Assembly: GCF_002078875.1 (NCBI RefSeq)
Contig: NC_034409.1
Location: 104,265,014 to 104,329,013, forward strand
DNA from: Numida meleagris
Lineage: Eukaryota > Chordata > Aves > Galliformes > Numididae
Length of the DNA: 64,000 bases
Reading direction: 5' to 3'
In this document: piece by piece, positions 1 to 10,640 of the stretch
Numbering within the stretch: the first letter of the stretch is position 1
Layout: each line of letters begins with the position of its first letter
Made by a program: the position numbers and the translations under genes
Notes under the pieces: generated by a model
The model's database searches: none
What the model was told of the DNA's origin: nothing
The model's input: only the letters and a program-made list of their open reading frames with translations

Positions 1-2752
1 GAGGACAACTTCATCAGCAAAATTCATCAACTCTTCCTTCTTAGTGAAGGATGGCTTGAAATCAGAAAGAGAATTATAAAGATAACGATTTTTTACTAAC
101 TAATAAGGGACTTGGAAAATAAGCATGAGACACTGCTTTCCCTATCTCCATGTGCACCAACCAAAGTGACAGTGACTGCAGAGAAAAGGCAGAAGAACAC
201 ATGGAGAGGCACTGAATGGCAACTAGTGCTTTTGAATGCATAATGGTTGACCTTTCATAGGATGAAGGAATGCTCTGAGGGAGGTAAAGTTTAAATAGTT
301 TCACTGGAGTAAATCTGGGACATGGAATTACCTGAAGGAAATATAATGACCATTAGAAAGAAGTTGTTCATCCTCTTAACAAAATGAGTGTCACAGAATC
401 TTATGGGGTCAGGTTTTTCAACTCAGTTCTCCTTTCAGATCAGTGGGGAATCCAGCTGAAAAACCAGGCGATAAACAGAGCAGTGAGAACAGGCAGTGCC
501 TGAATAGTGAAGTAAATATGGCAGCACCTCACTGCTGTACTAGGACTTCATCTTGGAGTTACCAGTCAAATTGCTAGCAAGCTTGGAACATTTCCAGTGA
601 ACCGCACCAACCTGTTTCTCAGCTCCTCATTTACTGCTGTAGCTCTTTCCATCTTCTCTTCCCACTAAGACTCCAGCATTTATTTATTTTACTCCATTCA
701 AAGAAAAGGAGTGACACTACTCTGCCTAGCTTTATCAGGGAAGTACTGAACCACAATGAGAGGAGCAACTCTATGGAAAGAAATCCATTTCTTTGAATAG
801 TGAAAATATTCTCAAAGACCCACATTGATTGCATAGATAAACCTAGATAACAGGCAACTAAGAAAAAAAAGAATGAGTTGTCTGCCAAAATCGTAGCAAA
901 TAGGTTTGGTGATGCTCACAGTGACCCATGCAATGGAAATATTTGCTATTCTCAGTGCAGAAAGGCACCTGTTTATGTTTCCTTCCCATGCACCACTCCT
1001 TGGTCTGTTCAGCAGGCTCCTCACGGGGCTCAGCCTGGAAGGACACACATGGGCAAAGCAGCAGGCTGAAACCATTGATGATCTGCATGACGTCAGGCAA
1101 GCCACTCGCTTTGCAAGAGTCTTACTTTTCTCTTGTTCTTTTTCATACACATTCATACTGTGAACTTGCTGAGTGGCTATTGTGCATCCACTGAGCATAG
1201 CCAGGCATGATCTCCACTGCTGGCATACTCATTAGCTATTTGGTTTGGGGCAGCAGTGCATTTTTTAAGCAAATTTCTCTTCATCCCCACTTACTGCACA
1301 TTGTTTTGGTTCACAGGATTCTTTTAGCACATGCAACTGGATTCCCTTCAGAGACAACTAACCTGGAAGCTGTGCCTCAGGTATGTACCAAATGTGCACT
1401 AATCCCTGGTTGGTCAGGAGAAGCCGAATCCAGGATGAATCCCATAGACAGCTTTGAGCCACATGTATGATAGGGATGTTTGGTCTCCAGAACCAGACCC
1501 TATTTAGTTCAAAGTACAGCCCCTAACTACACATTGTGGATAAGTGACTCAGCACCAAATGCTCTATCTACAGACATGCTTATACTGTACCAAATTACTT
1601 GCTAGTATAAACATAGCAACAGATGTTTCCAGACACTATCATGTCTTGCCAACGCAGCAAAAACAGACCCAGTATTAAAAGGAGAAAGACATTTTTCTGA
1701 AGCATATGAAATTTAAGTCCTTCAGTGAACAGTTCTATGTTTTTAACATGAAGCTTTAGTTTCTGAATACTAGAATGGACAGTAGCAGTGAGCAGCTGAG
1801 TCTGTAATATTGAATTGAAGGGCCATTGTGGTGAGTAAAAGTGCTTTATAAGGACAAGGAGAGGAATCAACTAGTTTTTTTGGGGGGTATATATACCCAT
1901 TTGTCCACATGGTTAAATTCTTTGTGAAAACAGACACCATTTGCTCTGATAATCACTAGAGCTGGAGCCCATTGATTGTGCAGAGCAAGAAGATCTTCCG
2001 TGTTTTGCTTTGCTTCCAGTGTTCTCATCTTTTATGCTTGTTGACCTCTGCATAGGCCAAGGACTGCATTAATCCTCACTTCCATCTCCTCTCAGTCCCA
2101 CACGTACACACACATAACCACAACCTCAGTTTTTGGCTTGCCAAAGGCAGCACTTGCCTTGAACGTGCTACAGGCAGTGGTGAGGGCAGCAGGGAGAGGA
2201 CTGGGGTCTCTGAGTCTGGTTCTTGCTGCGTGCGTCCCTGCACAGTCACCAGCACCTGTGCGGAAGGGTCTCCAGCTTCAGGGCAGGGTCTGGCACTCTC
2301 CTGACATGCACTTGTGCAGCTGTACATGACTCAGCAAGGGCCTGGCAGCACTCTGAAAGCTGAACTTTACCCTTTCCTTAGGAAAATAAAGAGAAGTGAG
2401 TGCAACTTTGAGTGCTTATGTGGTGTTTATTTGACTCCAAATTTATTTTGAGCTCTTTGGCCAAGAAATCAAGCTGCAAGGTCTGAGATGTATATTTTTT
2501 GGTTATTTTTTACCATAGTCCATGATCCCAGCTGGGTTAGGTGTTGAATAAAACACTGCCTTTGAATATTTGGAAAATTTTTACTTGATGAAATGAGGAA
2601 CAGAGAAACTTATTTTTTTCTGTTTCAAATCAGTCCGACAAAGAGTTTAGGACAAGAGGCCTTCTGGGAACATAGAGGTGGATAGAAATTTGTGTGTCAC
2701 TATTGATAGCCCTGCCAGGTTGTGCTAACCCTGCAATGGGCACACAGCATCC
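1..2752. other. Unique non-coding sequence
   Basis: I see no gene or recognisable repeat family here. Short opposing open frames around 2076-2329 lie in a slightly GC-richer patch, overlap on both strands and resemble no protein I know. Two small palindromes stand out: a perfect TGACGTCA at 1088-1095 (listed separately) and GGG-TATATATA-CCC at 1885-1898. Confidence 0.6.
1088..1095. promoter_or_regulatory. Perfect CRE-type palindrome
   Basis: The sequence is TGACGTCA, the consensus full-site cAMP response element bound by CREB/ATF bZIP dimers. It contains CpG in a CpG-poor region. There is no promoter or exon nearby to anchor it, so function is only a possibility. Confidence 0.25.
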
Positions 2753-3211
2753 TGATAGAGTCGTTTGAGTTGGACCCTTACAGACCATCTGGTCCAGCCC
2801 CCCTGCAATGAGCAGGGACACCTACAGCTCCATCAGGTGCTCAGAGCCCAGTACAGCCTGACCTTGAGGGTCTCCAGGGATGGAGCATCCACCAGCATTC
2901 TAGGCAACCTGTGCCAGTGCCTCGCCACCCTTACTGTAAACAACTTCTTCCTTCTATCCAGTTTAAATCTCTGCTCTTTTATTTTGAAACCATTTCCCTT
3001 ATCCTGTCACAACAGACCCTGCTAAAGAGTCTGTCCCCTTATTTCCCACAGCTCCCCTTTAAATACTGAAAGGCTGCTCGCAGGTCTCCCTGGAGCCTTC
3101 TCTTCTCCAGGCTGAACAGCCCCAGCTCTCTCAGCCTGTCCTCGTAGGGGAGATGTTCCTTCCCCTGGACCATTTTTGTGGTCCTTCTCTGGATGCCAAC
3201 ATGTCCATACC
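2753..3211 (-). mobile_element. CR1 LINE 3' fragment
   Basis: This is a 5'-truncated CR1 retroposon on the minus strand, so its 3' end is at the low coordinate. It begins with a degraded octamer tail and the GAGTTGGACC box. It then carries the diagnostic block for the subfamily with a CCCCTGCAATGAGCAGGGAC motif, followed by the TGTCACAACAGACCCTGCTAAAGA block. Similarity fades after the CTTCTCTGGATG block near 3200. It is the same 3'-end type as the copies at 19860 and 51881. No reverse-transcriptase frame survives. Confidence 0.93.
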
Positions 3212-3790
3212 TTGATGCATCTCAGCAGCCACAGAAAAGCCCAAAGGAAGCAGTCAGGAATCCCTGGGGCATGGAGGACTTGGCATGTGGGAGTATCAGA
3301 GCAACCTACTGAAGGAGTCACATCCCACCCTGTAGAGACAGACTCTTGGAGACCCAGCTGATGGAACTGGGGGACATTTCTGATGAAGTGAGGTGGCAGC
3401 TTTCTCTGAGGGCATGTGACTTGATACTTGTTCCTACAAGATTTCGTACACCTTTCTTTGGATTGTCTCAATATTTGCACTTGAAATAGTCTCTCTCTAT
3501 TCAGTGAAAGAGAGCTTGAGCAAGTCAAGAAAAGGAAGGACTGGTTTGGGTCATAAATTATTTTGTAGAGAATGATATGAACGTGAGTGATTCATATCTG
3601 ATGGTGTGAAGAACAGGTGTACTTTCATGATGAAAGCACCATTCCACTCTTTTCTTCAAGGTTCTAGCAGACTGCAGTGAGCCCTGAGTACAGAGATGGT
3701 TGCTCACCATGTGGCTACACACTCACTAGTGTAGCTCTCTCAGTTCCCCCTAAAACATATATGGAAGACTTTCTCTTGAGGCATATGTTT
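3212..3790. other. Unique spacer between two CR1 copies
   Basis: This is about 580 bases of unique sequence between two minus-strand CR1 fragments. A 168-codon minus-strand frame (3022-3528) runs from here into the CR1 copy; its C-terminal part is CR1 antisense noise and the rest resembles nothing I know. I see no repeat or signal. Confidence 0.55.
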
Positions 3791-4075
3791 TCATAGACTC
3801 ACAGAATCATCTATGTTGGAAAAGACCTTCAAGTTCACCAAGTCCAACTATCAACCTGACCTACCAAATCCCGTTACTAAACCACATCCCTGAGCACCAA
3901 ATCCACACTTCTCTTAAATACCTTCACGATGGAGACTCTATCACTTCCCTTGACAGCCTGTTCAAATATTTGACCAGCCTCTGTGTTAAGAAATTCTTCA
4001 TAAAATTCACACCAAATGCCCAGTGGTGCAGCTTGCATTTTGTAACTTCTTTGTTCTGTCAGTTTCTTGGTAAAA
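3791..4075 (-). mobile_element. Diverged CR1 LINE 3' fragment
   Basis: The low-coordinate end has the CR1 tail pattern (TCATAGACTCACAGAATCAT) and the TTGGAAAAGACCTTCAAG box. The body follows a CR1 type in which the usual phrase reads ACCACATCCCTGAGCACCAAATCCACAC. The far end is poorly resolved because similarity decays around 4040-4080. It is more diverged than the neighbouring copies, which suggests an older insertion. Confidence 0.82.
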
Positions 4076-7000
4076 TGCATTTCCTCAGATACAATACTCA
4101 CAATTCACCTATATGCAAACAGAGGCAAATTATCCTTTGGACAAAGTCTACCTTGATGAAAGGAGATCCTGAGCTCCTGAGCCCACTGACGGCCAATCCC
4201 AGTGAGCTTAACTGTAAACTTACAGCAGTTCATCCCCATAAACAGTTGAGTATTTTTGGGGGACTGAATGTCCCATGTGCCTGTGTGAGAAAGGAGGGTG
4301 AAGATGCTGCAGCACCCCATCCTTTCTTGTCACTCACACCGACTAGCACAATACAGATTCCCATGTTATCTGATGCATCTTAGATACATGTTTCTTCACC
4401 TGCCTCATAAAGACCAGTGCTGCCTGTGCCCCAGAGGAAGGTTTGTTTTTAATTTGGATCTCCCACCATGATGACCTTTTCTTCAAAGCATCTGAAGACA
4501 TATTTTCGTTCTATCCCATTTCCAGTTCTCATTAATAGTTCTTAACTTACAAAGCATCTTTCATCCTTTTAAAACTCTTTTGGCAGCAGGTCACAGAAAC
4601 TGAAGCAATGAACTAGGAGAGAGGGGAAACATACATTATTGATTTGTTATATGAATCATGGTCAGTTTACAATAGATACAGGCACTTAGCTCAAATTTCT
4701 CAGTGCGCTCTTCAACAAACATGTAAATGCCTTTCAGGTTATCCTAAGCTGTAGTTGCTCAGCTTTGACATTAAGTTTCACATCTAGTGGATGGTTTTGT
4801 TTGGTAACAATTATTTCTCAACTTTTTCCAGGTATCCTGTCATCTGCCTTGAGACACAGGAGGACAAATCATACAATGAAAGAAAAGAAGAAAGAAAACG
4901 GAAAGCAATATCTGGCATTTCTGATATCTGAGGTTCAGAGTGAGTAATGTTCTCCTTTAGCTTCAGAAAGTGCTCTGCTTCAGGTAAGAAAAGATCATGA
5001 AAGGCCTAACCCTCTTTAACATGAGTTCCAGAAATCCATTATGAACAATGATGATCTTGTTCTGTAAGAAGATACAGTGAGCTTTAAATAGGTAGAAACG
5101 GTGTCCTTTTATTGCTAGAACTTGCCTTACATTCCAACTTGCAATAGCATCATGTTCTAATATAAACCACATGAGATCTGCAGCTGGAAGTTTTAGATCA
5201 GTGCTTTGAAGACTATGAAAAGCTTCCCATTACTATTTAAAATATTTACATTGACTGTTGCTGAGACCTTGTGTTCCTGAGGAACATCATTTCATGGAGA
5301 GCAATGTAGCTAGAAAATGCAGCACAAAACCAGCGTGGAGAGAGGCTAGAGTGGTCTGCCCTGGAGCTGGGAGCAGAGCTGCACGCTGCTGAGCTGCATT
5401 TGGCCAAAGACAAATTGAGAGAAGTGATGGGGGCCTGTGGGACAAATTCATGATCCTAAACCTGAAGCTCTCTCATGGCCTACTCATGCTGGAGTTTCTA
5501 ACAGGGTCTAGAGCCAACTTGAGGGAATTATCTGAGGACAGATGTGCACCTCAGGAAGTTATTTCTGACCAGCTGTCTGTCTGAAGCACATGTATTCTCC
5601 AAAGGACTGAGAGTGCATCGTTCAGAGTAACCCCTGTGGCAAGGCATATGTTGTTCATAATGCAGTGCCATAATTGTGCTTCAGGTCTTGATCCTTTTCT
5701 GCAGCATCACAGGCCATAAACTTATTTGCTACAGCTTTTGTTGAGAAAAAAGCGGCTCCACCATTCATGTGGTGAGGAGGCACAGCTCTGAGCGGATGTT
5801 TTCAAACATCTGAAATGAGTGTCCCCGAAATTGATTTCCACTGTTCAAGGAGTTCATTGTAGATCCTTGTGTTGAATATTGCCCATATCATCTGATTACT
5901 GTGGTTAAAGATTCTGTATTCTGTGGTTATAACTGAGGGAGGCTCAGTAGCTACATACTGTGGATTCTGTGGTTAAACTACACTATCTCTGCTGCTATCT
6001 TTGTTGGTAGTAATTTTTGGTTTAGCACTTGCACCTTTCCTGCCATCCACCTACTCTTTTCCCCACCCCAAATGACATGCTTCCAGAGAAGTAACTTTTG
6101 CTTCACACTTGCCTTTGTTTTTTTCCCCTCTCTGCACTGGGAGCGCCACTGCCAGGGCGGGGGTGCCCCTGCTCAGATTGGGTGCAAGGGGGCAGCTGGG
6201 TACAGCTGGACCATTGCTCACTCTTGTGAGCCAGATGCTACCATGAGCCAAAGCACCTCAGCAGATGAAAAGGTACTTCCACAAAGCCCATTCCACTCTA
6301 GACATCTTCCTGATGCATAGATTTTGGCAGCGCCTGATGAGCTAAATGAAGGGAAAATTCTGACCCAGGTGTTCAGAGATTAGACTGAATTGGCACAATA
6401 ACAGTGCTAGACTTTTACAAATAGGCTGTTAGAATTGAGCATATGCTCATATGTCTTTTTAAAATAGCTGCTGACAGACCTGTCAATAGTTCCCTCTCCA
6501 CTACCAGCTGGTCAAAAATAGTTCTAAATCTAACAGTTATCTCCTCATATATAATGTTTTAAGGCACAACATCCTGAAAACTCTCGTGTTTGTGCAATGT
6601 GAATCTGGTGATGATGGTAGAGAGCTTCTTGGCTCCTGAAGGAACTTTCTTCCATTGAGGGTTTTCCCAGAGAAAAGACTCTCAGATGCCTGGCAAGTCA
6701 GAGATGAATATTTATAGCTCACAACTGTCTTGAATTCCTTTCCTCACCAGGATACTTGTCAGAACTTAGTCTTTCTAAATCCTCTCCTGCTTCAAAACCT
6801 GGTGGTTGCCTTGCCATTATTAAAATGCAGGCTCACTTGCAAGCACACAGATTATATTGCTAACACAGATTATTTGCTTGTTGGCTTGCAAGTGCTGCAA
6901 AACCAAGTAAAATGTTTGTTCCAGCACAAGGCTGAGTATTTGATCAGATACATTGCTAGCACCTAGGTGGTGGTTGGCATATTGAGTGCCCTTGTGGTAT

Positions 7001-8827
7001 TTCAGACCCATGTGGCTACATTGCAAAAGAGGCTGGAGACTTGCTGCCAGGCATCAAGTGGAAGTCTGGAAAATGCATGACTTGATATGAATGTTAACAT
7101 TCCCTACCCCTTTGTTGCCAGACTTTAATGCTCACAGAGATGTCAGAAGACTTTTGGCAAACAAAACTCCATCGTTATCTACCATATCATTTAACCATAG
7201 TTTCTATTTGATCCCTTTGCCTTCATTCATCTTTCAGACATTTAATACTCCAAGGAAGCAACATTAATTGAACTGAAAGGATACTTTGGAAGTTGATTCA
7301 AAGATATTAAGGGAAAATTCTCCGTAGACAGATCTCATTCTGCTGGAGCCTGGCTTTCAACCAGGAAGATCATATTCATAATTTTACCACTGAATTTAAA
7401 TAATTAAGAGAACTCCCATGCAGTTTTTGTACCCACTGAACTACAGCCAGTTTTTGAGGTAAAAAAACCTTTCTTTAATAGGTGTAGCTTTGCTTACTAA
7501 AGTTCAGAGACTATAAATCTGCTGGGGAAGAGTCTGCTAAGATTTGTAGAGGGCTCAGCACAGCAAATTCTCAGTTCTCATGCAGGTGCCTCCACACAGA
7601 CACTGCAATCATCACAGCAAGTAGCGGCCAAGAGCTTTGTTTCTTATTTTGTGGCAGTCCAGGGCTGGGAAAGGGAAAGGGTGAGAAGAAAGTGCCTTGT
7701 TTTTGTCATCATTTTGTTTCTGCATGGAAAATGAATTGCAAGTGTTAGATACCACACACCTGATGAGTATTTGATCTTCTGGAAGCTTAGAAACTGCTGC
7801 TACTGAATCTCTATTATGTGACAAGGTATGTTTGTACAAGTGCAACCTGTTTTTGTGTGTTGGTTTTCAGCTTCGCCAGACAGCAGTGTAACAGAATGTG
7901 TTTAACTTGTTATTTGCATTTAAGACAGAGATTTGCAATATAAAGAATATATTCAGAGGTAGAAAGTAGATGGAGTCTAATGCTTGCTGTCTGTGCCACT
8001 GTCCTCTGCCACATCAAAGTCTTCACCTCAATACTTTTATTCTCTTATGCTGACATCTCAGTTCAGCAATTATACTTTGTTGCTGCTCTTCAAAAGTCAA
8101 ACAATGCACCTATTATGTTTTTGCAAGAGATAGTACAATTATCTCAACTGCCAGGTGTGAACAGTAAATTTTCACAGGCCCAGCTGCAGTGCAAGTAAAA
8201 CAGCTCAAGTCATTTAAGGCTTTTGCTGTCTCAGTGCCAAATTTTGGCATTCTAGCTCTTGGCATGGGGCACATGCTTAACTTCAAAATCACCAGCCTCC
8301 GCAGTCAATGCTGAATGGTTGCCTCACTATCCTAAACACCACCACATGCAGGCTTTCTTAAATCAAATCAGATTAAATATGAGAATTATGTAGAACAGGT
8401 CTTCCACCATCTTCTGCTTTTGTGCACAGGGAACCAAAGCATGGGGAGGATGAGGCTGTGTGTGGGCTGTCAGCACAAGTTCGCGAAGAAAATAAGGGAA
8501 TATTTTCTAATGACAGCATTATTTTTATCTTTACCAAATAAGTGACGTGCTTTTCCAAACTGAGGCACTGTACCTCTCAATCCCTGCATTTATTACTAAG
8601 GAAATGGAGAAAGCCATTGTTCTCTTAATAAGTTATCTGTTGTTCAGATCATCATATGTGGTTTTGTGGAAATCTTAGTACAGCATGATGTGTAGATCAT
8701 GGCTTTAAAGCTAGTTGCAACCTAGCTACTTATGGTCCCTACAAAGCAGCAACCTTGCAAGGGATGCACTGATGGGTGCTGCCACGACCTAGCATGTCCT
8801 TTCCTTGCAGGCATTTGCCAGATTCAT
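4076..8827. other. Unique non-coding sequence
   Basis: There are 4.7 kb without a recognised gene or transposon. Local features are a purine-rich run (about 4877-4905), loosely repeated CTGTGGTTA motifs between 5899 and 5975, and a 23-nt segment at 4961-4983 bounded by splice-like signals (CTCCTTTAG before, CAG|GTAAGA after). The 23-nt segment would shift the reading frame, so I treat it as a chance decoy. Open frames stay below about 140 codons and match nothing I recognise. Confidence 0.55.
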
Positions 8828-9106
8828 GTTTGGTCTCCACAAATGTTCAGCAAGTGTCAATGAGTGTCAGTGGGTGCCATTTTTTTCCACATGGAGGAAT
8901 TCAGTAACATGCCTTTGGTTCATACGCACTTCCATATCAGATGTTATTTTGTCAGACTGCCCCTCTGCTGCCATCTGTCACATGGCAACAAAATGGAATG
9001 GAATATTGGTAGGAAGGTTCAACCCCTACTTCTGTATCATCAACATCTGCCTCTGATGTTGTGGGCCAGCATAATAAAGTAGGAGGCATTACTTTCGGAG
9101 CAGCCC
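8828..9106 (-). mobile_element. Galluhop-type mariner, 5' part only
   Basis: Read on the minus strand, this starts with a terminal inverted repeat (GGGCTGCTCCGAAAGTAATG) followed by the mariner 5' leader and the start of a transposase frame. It is the family of the copy at 20784-21338, and the two can be aligned by eye. The element stops abruptly at GTTTGGTCTCC near 8828, so the rest, including the other terminal repeat, is missing. The transposase start codon is mutated (ATA) and an extra A in an A-run breaks the frame, so it is dead. Galluhop/Mariner1_GG is known from the chicken genome. Confidence 0.88.
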
Positions 9107-9606
9107 TTGCAATTTAAGAAGAGCCAGGGTGCTGAATTACTAAAAATCTTGTTTAAATACCTCAAGAGATGACTGTGAAATGACAAACTGCAGCAGCTGG
9201 TGGCCAACAAAAACAAGCAGAGTGACAGCATGCCAGTATTTTTAAACCAATCTCTTCAAGTCTCTGTAACTCTGGAAGAAGTGGTGATAGACAGGATGGT
9301 GCAAGGACTAATATTTGTCCCAGTTCTCAAGAATTTACTATTGCATTCAGAAAGAAAAACAGAAACGAAAAGCTGCTTTACCACCAAACTACTTTTGAAA
9401 TATTAGACTGAACTCTGAGGCCAGATAGACAGTATTTATTTTATATCATTGAAAATAGTGTTAAGACTTACAGATAGTAACCCAGAAAACAGTCTTGTTC
9501 TTATAGAATTTAGTGAAAAGGATAATTTATTCAGGCTTCAAGTAAGAAAGAACTCAAGAATATGCTTTAAATGACCTCTATTCAGGATAACACTGAAACT
9601 CACCAT
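9107..9606. other. Unique non-coding spacer
   Basis: About 500 bases lie between the truncated mariner and a CR1 fragment. I see no conserved motif, repeat or convincing open frame. Confidence 0.55.
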
Positions 9607-10082
9607 TAGAATCATAGAATCATTAAGGTTAGAAAAGACCTCTAAGATCACCTAGTCCAACCATCAGCCCACCCTCACCGTGCCCACTGACCACTCCCTC
9701 AGTGCCACATCCACACGGCTCTTGAACACCTCCAGGGACGGTGACTCCACCACCTCTCTGGGCAGCCTGTGCCACTGCTTCAACACTCCTTCTGAGAATA
9801 ATTTTTTCCTAATATCCAACCTGAATTTCCTCTGGCACAGCTTGAGGCCATTACCTTTCATCCTACTGCTGTTACCTGGGAGAAGAGGTCAACCCCCACC
9901 TTGCCACAGCCTCCTTTCAGGCGGTTGTAGAGAGCAGTAAGGTCTTCCCTGAGCCCCCTGTCCTCCAGGCAGAACAATCCCAGTTCTTTCAGCCACTCCC
10001 CATCAGACTTGTGCTCCAGACCCTTCACAGCTTTGATGCCCTTCTCTGGACACGCTCCAGGGCCTCAGTGTCTTTCTTGCAT
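9607..10082 (-). mobile_element. CR1 LINE 3' fragment, well preserved
   Basis: The minus-strand CR1 starts with TAGAATCATAGAATCATTAAGG. It continues through the standard 3' blocks (TCCAACCATCAGCCCACC, CTTGAACACCTCCAGGGA, GGGCAGCCTGTGCCACTGC, TCCTAATATCCAACCTGAA) into the region encoding the end of the reverse-transcriptase ORF (GGACACGCTCCAGGGCCTCA). It stops near 10082. At about 475 bases it is longer than most copies here and close to the consensus, so it is probably fairly young. Confidence 0.96.
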
Positions 10083-10559
10083 TAGCTGGACATGTGAGAT
10101 TTAAACACACACTAAGCACTTCCCTGAATCTCCATGGATTTACATCTTCTGCTTTCGTTTGATTGATGAACAATCTCACTACTGACCAAATAGTTGAGAC
10201 ATGTCCCCATAAACAAAATCCATGAGGGATTTTCCTTCGTTCCTTTGAATCTCACTTCACGCTGAAGCAAGGCACACTTGTGCTTTTTTTTATTTCTTTC
10301 CCCTGTTGATCTCTCCATCTTCAGATTCAGCATTTACACTTGACACACTTTGATAGTAACACAGCCTGTAACTGCTCACAGATATATCTCTGGTCTGAGA
10401 CTGATTGAAATGTACTCAGGAAATATCTTCAATTTCAAAAACAGCAGCCATATATGATGGGGCTGTGGGACCAACAGGGAGAGTACTAACCAGAAGTCTT
10501 TGAACAGACAAACAAGTGTTCTCCATCTCTTCAAAGTGTAAATGGGCTTAGGGACTGGG
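10083..10559. other. Unique non-coding spacer
   Basis: Just under 480 bases lie between the CR1 copy and the hairpin at 10560. No repeat, gene or clear signal is visible. Confidence 0.55.
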
Positions 10560-10598
10560 CACAGTGAAAGTGTATTATTTTAATACACTTTCACTGTG
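10560..10598. repeat. Perfect 18-bp inverted repeat (hairpin)
   Basis: The left arm CACAGTGAAAGTGTATTA (10560-10577) and the right arm TAATACACTTTCACTGTG (10581-10598) are exact reverse complements separated by TTT. As DNA this could form a cruciform, and as RNA of either strand a stable stem. Pairing does not extend beyond the arms. It ends 18 nt before the AG of a splice-acceptor-like sequence at 10615-10616, so in plus-strand RNA it would cover the likely branch-point zone. Confidence 0.97.
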
Positions 10599-10616
10599 GT
10601 TCTCTTTTGTCTACAG

Positions 10617-10640
10617 GAAAGCTTGAGAAATTTATTTAAG
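10617..10640 (+). other. Candidate 24-nt microexon
   Basis: A pyrimidine-rich tract ending in GTCTACAG precedes 24 nt that end in TTTAAG, followed at once by GTAAGAG. AAG|GTAAGA is a near-consensus splice donor. The length is divisible by three and one phase is open, reading ESLRNLFK; the other two phases contain stops. Vertebrate neural microexons typically are 3-27 nt and keep the frame. No host gene is recognised, and a similar but frame-breaking arrangement at 4961-4983 shows that such patterns can arise by chance. Confidence 0.22.

Noticed and set aside
3022..3528. 168-codon minus-strand frame
   Set aside because: Part of it runs through a CR1 copy and the rest matches no known protein; a chance fusion of CR1 and unique sequence.
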